64,000 nucleotides of DNA from Nocardioides alpinus (GTDB taxonomy: Bacteria > Actinomycetota > Actinomycetes > Propionibacteriales > Nocardioidaceae). The notes below the pieces were generated by a model. The model was not told where the DNA came from. It searched no databases and saw nothing but the letters and a program-made list of their open reading frames with translations. Below are positions 59,812-64,000 of the stretch, piece after piece. Made by a program: the position numbers and the translations under genes. The stretch's first letter is position 1, and every line of letters begins with the position of its first letter. The stretch is taken from assembly GCF_900112035.1 (NCBI RefSeq), contig NZ_FOKC01000009.1, forward strand, positions 119,482 to 183,481. The letters are read 5' to 3'.

Positions 59812-60098
59812 GGGACAGCTGCTTCAGCTGCGCACGCATTGCGCGATCGTCTCGCACAACATCCGCTCGTGCCGCGAAGGGTGCGGCATTCCGCCGCCGA
59901 TGACTGGGTTCCCAGGTGTTGCTGACTCAGCCACCGAATCACACCCATCCAGTCGACCGATGCTCAACACTGGTCAGCCGCGATCGTTGCTCACTTCTAC
60001 CTCAATCTAGGGCTTGGAGACGCCGAGGTCGATCTCTCAAAGCGTGACGGGCAAGCCGTCACGATGATGTGAGAGTTGAAGGCCCGGGCCGCATCTCG

Positions 60099-62795
60099 CT
60101 AGGGGCGACGTCGGACAGGAGTGAGACTCCTTCGCGACGACAGGAGCGCGACGTCTTTCTTGGTGTCAACGGCCTGGAGTCCGCTTATGACCGCTTGCTG
60201 CGTCTCGGGCGACCAGTAGATCTGAAGCTCCTGCCGGGCCCGGGTGATGGCCGTGTAGAAGATGTTGTGTGTGATGTCGTCCTCGTTGGCGCTCGTGATG
60301 ACGACCTTGACCGCGTCGTACTCGAGGCCCTGGGCCTTGTGGATGCCGACGGCATACGCCACCTGGAATGGGACGGTGGTCGTGTCGGTGTCGTCGTCCT
60401 CGTCACTGATGTCGATGTCGTAGACCGCGAACCGCACGGTCGACTCGGAGACCCACTGCAGATCGAAGTACCCGTCGACGTCGAACTCGGTCACGGGGCG
60501 GTCGAGGCGAATGTCGAACTGGATGCTGCCGTCGTATGCCTGAATGTCAACGATGGTGCCCTTGAGGTTGTTGTAGATCAGCGGCTTGAACCGGTTGGTG
60601 TCCGAGAACAAGACCGGGTCGCCGGCCTTGTACGCGGCGGGCCCCCACGGGACGGCGGGCGAGGGGTTGCTGGCCTGCAAGAACCGGTTGATGTTGTTAA
60701 TGCCGTACAGGCCGTCGTAGTTCAACGCCAGGATGATGTCGTCGGCGGAGTGGTTGTCGAAGAGGCTGGCATCTAGGACGGTGGAGTACCCGTTGCGGGC
60801 GATGGCCTCGGTGATGTTCTCGTCTAGGTTGCGGACCTTGGTCCAGAAGTCGACGAGCTCATCACTGCTGGTGCGGTACGGGGTGGTCAGCTCGAAGATG
60901 GAAGACGGCTCGATGTAGGAACGCACAACGTTGAACCAGTTGCCGAACCTGATGGACTCGATCTGGAAGACGTCTCCGACGAGCACGATGAGTTTGAAGC
61001 TGGTGTTCTCCAGGATGTCTAGGAGGTCGGCGTTGCTGACCGTCGAGCACTCGTCGATGACGAGCAGGTCGAAGTCGCCGCTGGGGTTGTGCTTGTGGCT
61101 GGCGATGGTTCGGAAGGTTGATTCCGGGGCGCTCACGCGGCGGCGGAGGTTCTCGACAGCGGGGTGGGTGTTGGCGAGGAACAGCTTCTGGTTGCCGCCG
61201 AAGTAGTTGGCGATGTGGTCGACCATGCGGGTCTTCCCTGTCCCGGCGGCCCCGTAGACGAGCGCCACGCGTGACTGAGCAAACAACGTGGTGAGTGCTG
61301 CGCGCTTGGCGACGTCGTCCACGGTGTGGGCCGTCGTCCCGAGCCACTGTTCGACCGCGGCCGTGTACCCGCTGATGCCGCTGGCCGCGTGCGCCTGGAG
61401 CTTCGTCACGATGTCGTGGGTGTCGTCCTCATAGTTCTGGATGAAGACGTGGCCGTTGTCGAGAACGAGGTCCCGGGCGGGCCGGTGTCTGTAGTACAGC
61501 TTGCTGTTGTAGGTGGCGATGAGGGCAGCCACGTCGCCCAGGTCCTCGAGGTCGACGATCGGGGTGTACAGAATCCCGCGGTCCTCGACATTGCGCTGTA
61601 CGCGGCGAGCCAACAGTTCATGGGTGCGGCCGGCGGTGTCGAGGCTGTTGATGAGGTCCCAGAATCGCGGGTTGTGGGCCCGCGGTGCGGTGCAGAACGG
61701 CATCTCGTCGAACGGGATGCACGAGTAGCTGAAGTTGAGGTTCGACAGGCGGGTGTTGGGTTCCCAGTGGTACTGCGCCTTGAGCCAGTCGTTGCGCATC
61801 CGAAAAAGCAGGTAGCGCAGCAGGTTGTGGCCTGGCCGCTTCCCACGGATGATGCGACGCGCCTCGTCAATGGCCGGGAAGATCTGCGGACTTCGGGAGA
61901 TGGCCGTTCCCCGGGCCTTGATGTCGTTGTACCACTCATCGGAGGCGTCGATAAGGTCCAGCAGAGTTGTGCCGCCGGTCAGGCCAGTCATCACGAACTT
62001 GTACTCGGCAGAGTCCGTCCGCACTTTCGTCGGCTTGCCGACGAGGCTCGCGAAATGGTCGACCTCGCACGGCCGGATGGACACTTCCCAGATGCGGATG
62101 AGGGTCACCGGCATCTGCTGCCCGAAGACCTCGATGGTGGCCGCCTGTAGGCCCAAGTTCGCGGAGTAATTGTCCGCAATGTCGATGTCGGTGAACCCGA
62201 TGATGCGGTCGGCCTTGCTAACCCGGTTGACGGCCCTGTAGAACGTGACCTCGTAGTACACGCGGCCGCCGGTAACGAACGGCCGCGTCTTGTGGATGTA
62301 GAACCGATCATGGCGGGCCGAAGTCGCCCTGCCTGGCTTGTCGATCTCGACGGCAATCTTCTCGTGGTACTCGGCGAGCGCGGGGTCCTGGTCGAGCGGA
62401 AACAGCTCAAGGTTGCCGAGAACCGCGACACCGGCCTCGTTGTACAGGAGGGCGCGCAGACGCAGCATGTACTCGTAGTAGCGGAGCATGAGCCGCTCCG
62501 AGGTGTCCCCGTCGAACGTGTAGTGGGAGACCGACGGCTTCAGCAGGGTGTGGAACTTGGTGACGAAGTTCAATCGACCGTTCGCCTTCACCCACGAGAG
62601 TGCGGCCTCGATGGCGTCGTAGTTGTACTCAACGTCCCCGCTGGCGACATGCAGGCGCACAGCGACGCCCTCGACCAGGTTCCGTAGCTGCCCGAGGACG
62701 TTCTGGGATAGGAGGTCGCGCTGACTGGGTAGCGTGGCGATGTTGGCGCAGATGGCTGCGTCGGCGGCATCGATGTGTTGGGCAACGGTGGCCAC
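60099..62795 (-). CDS. Large SF1 (UvrD/RecD-like) helicase with N-terminal extension
   Basis: An 898-residue protein from GTG 62795 (GGAGG six bases upstream). The N-terminal ~480 residues are unfamiliar, mixed alpha/beta, and include several aromatic-rich segments (YYEVTFYRAVNRVSKADRIIGF). The helicase core has Walker A VYGAAGTGKTRMVDHI (about 511-525), Walker B LLVIDECST (about 578-586), the late motif GIHKAQGLEYDAVKVV (about 815-830) and FYTAITRARQEL near 850. Such multi-domain helicases are common in defence islands. No nuclease motif is clear to me. Transcribed towards the Pycsar operon (convergent). Confidence 0.82.
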   Translation of the reverse strand: MATVAQHIDAADAAICANIATLPSQRDLLSQNVLGQLRNLVEGVAVRLHVASGDVEYNYDAIEAALSWVKANGRLNFVTKFHTLLKPSVSHYTFDGDTSERLMLRYYEYMLRLRALLYNEAGVAVLGNLELFPLDQDPALAEYHEKIAVEIDKPGRATSARHDRFYIHKTRPFVTGGRVYYEVTFYRAVNRVSKADRIIGFTDIDIADNYSANLGLQAATIEVFGQQMPVTLIRIWEVSIRPCEVDHFASLVGKPTKVRTDSAEYKFVMTGLTGGTTLLDLIDASDEWYNDIKARGTAISRSPQIFPAIDEARRIIRGKRPGHNLLRYLLFRMRNDWLKAQYHWEPNTRLSNLNFSYSCIPFDEMPFCTAPRAHNPRFWDLINSLDTAGRTHELLARRVQRNVEDRGILYTPIVDLEDLGDVAALIATYNSKLYYRHRPARDLVLDNGHVFIQNYEDDTHDIVTKLQAHAASGISGYTAAVEQWLGTTAHTVDDVAKRAALTTLFAQSRVALVYGAAGTGKTRMVDHIANYFGGNQKLFLANTHPAVENLRRRVSAPESTFRTIASHKHNPSGDFDLLVIDECSTVSNADLLDILENTSFKLIVLVGDVFQIESIRFGNWFNVVRSYIEPSSIFELTTPYRTSSDELVDFWTKVRNLDENITEAIARNGYSTVLDASLFDNHSADDIILALNYDGLYGINNINRFLQASNPSPAVPWGPAAYKAGDPVLFSDTNRFKPLIYNNLKGTIVDIQAYDGSIQFDIRLDRPVTEFDVDGYFDLQWVSESTVRFAVYDIDISDEDDDTDTTTVPFQVAYAVGIHKAQGLEYDAVKVVITSANEDDITHNIFYTAITRARQELQIYWSPETQQAVISGLQAVDTKKDVALLSSRRSLTPVRRRP

Positions 62796-63441
62796 GTCGA
62801 ACCTCCAACAAAGCAGTGGCGACGCAGACGGCACCGGTACGAAGACCATAGCGATGGAACGACGACAGCGCAGGACTCTCAGCGATTCAGGGCCATCCGT
62901 CATCCGCCATCCAACGTGCGACCACGAGCGGACAGGTCGCAACAAGGCGCGAAGCCAGTAATTCCGGGGGTGACGCTCACGGTCACCAACCACAGCCCAG
63001 CACCTTCAGGCTGCGTTGGCGATCCTCACCGTCATTTCGCCGCGCACTAAACGCGACCTCTGCGGGGGTGTCGACGGCCGCATCGTTCGGGAGCTGTCAA
63101 CACTCTCGCACGACGCGTCTGGAACGGTTGTACGAACCGGCGCTCGACTGCGTGAGCGAACAGCTTCGGGCACCCAAGGAGCAGGACTAGGTCCAATCCG
63201 CGCGTCGGCTTGGCGTAACGATGGCTGAACGATCGACTCGTCGAACCCGCCCCCGGGTCGTGGGCGTGGCCGCACATCTCGGTCGACTGCGCTTTCAAGG
63301 GACTGATCAGGCGCGTTCTTCGCCGCGTCACGGTGCCGCCTGCCAGGGTCGCGGCATTCGCAGCAGCGATGCGTCTCCAACGTCTCGTCGGAACACTCCC
63401 CGTGAACGCGAGCACCCGTACGGGACGCGTTGTCTCGCCCG
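62796..63441. other. 646-base region without a supportable gene
   Basis: Frames exist on both strands but read as Arg/Pro/Ser-rich shadow translations with no domain pattern or ribosome binding site. I see no tRNA, repeat array or convincing terminator here. It may be decayed sequence between the helicase and the insertion sequence. Confidence 0.4.
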
Positions 63442-63705
63442 TCAACCGGTCGCAGGCGGCGAGAGCAGAGCCGAGTGCGCCCATAGGCGGATGACCGTCC
63501 ATCCCGCGCCCGTCTCGTCTGGTGCGGCCACGACAATGAGTCCGAGGTAGCCGCCGCCGGCGGCGCGACGCCATTGAAGTAGCAATGCTGGTTGTCTGCC
63601 CCACGGCGCGTCGTACCAGCACGGTCGCACGGGTTCGGCTAGCTGTGATGCCCAGGCACGTTGGTCGAGATCGTGTGACGAGACGATCTGAAGTTCTGGA
63701 CTGGT
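63442..63705 (-). pseudogene. Possible gene remnant truncated by the IS element
   Basis: The reverse frame reads WYDAPWGRQPALLLQWRRAAGGG YLGLIVVAAPDETGAGW TVIRLWAHSALLSPP and stops at 63442. Its composition is protein-like and resembles C-terminal parts of small actinobacterial proteins with a W-x-P-A-x-L-x-x-W-R-R pattern. There is no start codon with a ribosome binding site before the frame enters the hairpin of the IS481 element, so the 5' end may have been removed by insertion. Not certain. Confidence 0.35.
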
Positions 63706-63765
63706 GAAGACCTCCCGATGTGGAGTGGAGCTATCTAGGAACCGCTCCACATCCAGGAGGTCTTC
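63706..63765. promoter_or_regulatory. 60-base hairpin hiding the transposase ribosome binding site
   Basis: Arms GAAGACCTCC (63706-63715) plus GATGTGGAG (63717-63725) pair exactly with CTCCACATC (63745-63753) plus GGAGGTCTTC (63756-63765); loop 19 bases. The 3' arm contains AGGAGG (63755-63760) and ends at the base before the transposase GTG. RNA read in from outside would fold and block translation, whereas a transcript starting in the loop would not. Confidence 0.8.
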
Positions 63766-64000
63766 GTGTCCCACGCTACCCATTCCAACGCTGCGCTGAC
63801 GCCACGCGCTCGACTGCGGCTCGCTCGCCTGATCATCGACCACGGCTGGCCACCTGCCCGCGCGGCCGAGCGCTATGACGTGTCGTGGAAGACCGCGAAG
63901 AAGTGGGCCGATCGGTACGCGGCCGAAGGCGCTGCAGGCATGACTGACCGATCCTCGCGACCCCATCACCAGCCGAACCGGACACCAGCGCCGATGGTGC
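63766..64000 (+). mobile_element. IS481-family transposase, 5' part
   Basis: The first 78 codons of a transposase: LTPRARLRLARLIIDHGWPPARAAERYDVSWKTAKKWADRY (helix-turn-helix domain), then AEGAAGMTDRSSRPHHQPNRTP, the classic IS481 N-terminal region before the DDE core. GTG at 63766 has AGGAGG five bases upstream. The DDE domain and right end lie beyond the window. The left terminal repeat was not defined. Confidence 0.9.

Noticed and set aside
63006..63622. Two overlapping minus-strand frames of about 175-190 codons
   Set aside because: Arg/Ser/Pro-rich composition without domain pattern; likely shadow frames in non-coding sequence.

Overview
The window is a high-GC actinobacterial sequence. 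Codon use, leaderless promoters, frequent GTG starts and the gene families (DUF3093, SCO6880, DUF6112, DUF4913, BTAD-LysM) suggest Propionibacteriales, probably Nocardioidaceae; that taxonomic call is inference. It reads as a mobile region in three blocks: a metal-resistance island, a conjugative element backbone, and a defence island that ends in an insertion sequence.

Block 1 (1-16.2 kb) is metal and periplasm biology. It starts with a partial resB (cytochrome c maturation), a DUF3093 protein, a membrane-anchored cyclophilin and a secreted VldE/M15-like protein. Next come an ArsR sensor with a CDF metal exporter, a TPR lipoprotein-like protein, a multicopper oxidase with an extra N-terminal cupredoxin domain, and two exported phosphatases. 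It ends with a MerR operon, a YnfA protein and a CmtR-type ArsR operon (CDF transporter with Cys-rich tail, ICMT-like methyltransferase, DF-family thioredoxin-fold protein, tiny Cys-rich protein). All three metal-sensor genes appear to have leaderless promoters: the -10 hexamer ends six bases before the ATG and lies in or beside a dyad. A 22-bp palindromic element is shared upstream of resB and in the 3.7 kb divergent region.

Block 2 (16.3-50.8 kb) is a conjugative plasmid or integrative conjugative element. It has a MobF relaxase-helicase (TraA), a complete tightly coupled Tad/Flp-type pilus module without a prepilin peptidase, a LysM-BTAD protein and a DUF305 copper-linked protein. Downstream are a primase-polymerase, a ParB-like protein and an actinobacterial type IV secretion system (VirB8/TcpC-like candidate, M23+M15 wall hydrolase, two DUF6112 proteins, TrbL/VirB6-like, SCO6880, VirB4-like ATPase, VirD4/TraG coupling protein). 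An ECF sigma/anti-sigma pair, ArdC antirestriction, SSB and DUF4913 complete it. No integrase and no classical Rep protein is visible.

Block 3 (51-64 kb) is a defence island: an Eco57I/TaqI-like adenine methyltransferase with its PD-(D/E)XK nuclease, a HEPN protein, a zinc-hook AAA ATPase (RloC-like), a three-gene Pycsar-like operon and a large SF1 helicase. It closes with the 5' end of an IS481-family transposase whose ribosome binding site lies in a long hairpin. The Pycsar-like operon is the most novel item. Between a nucleotide cyclase and a PycTM-type membrane effector it encodes a protein that resembles a prokaryotic E2 (ubiquitin-conjugating-like) enzyme, and the cyclase ends in a glycine after a low-complexity tail. 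This parallels type II CBASS, where an E2 acts on the C-terminus of the nucleotide synthase.
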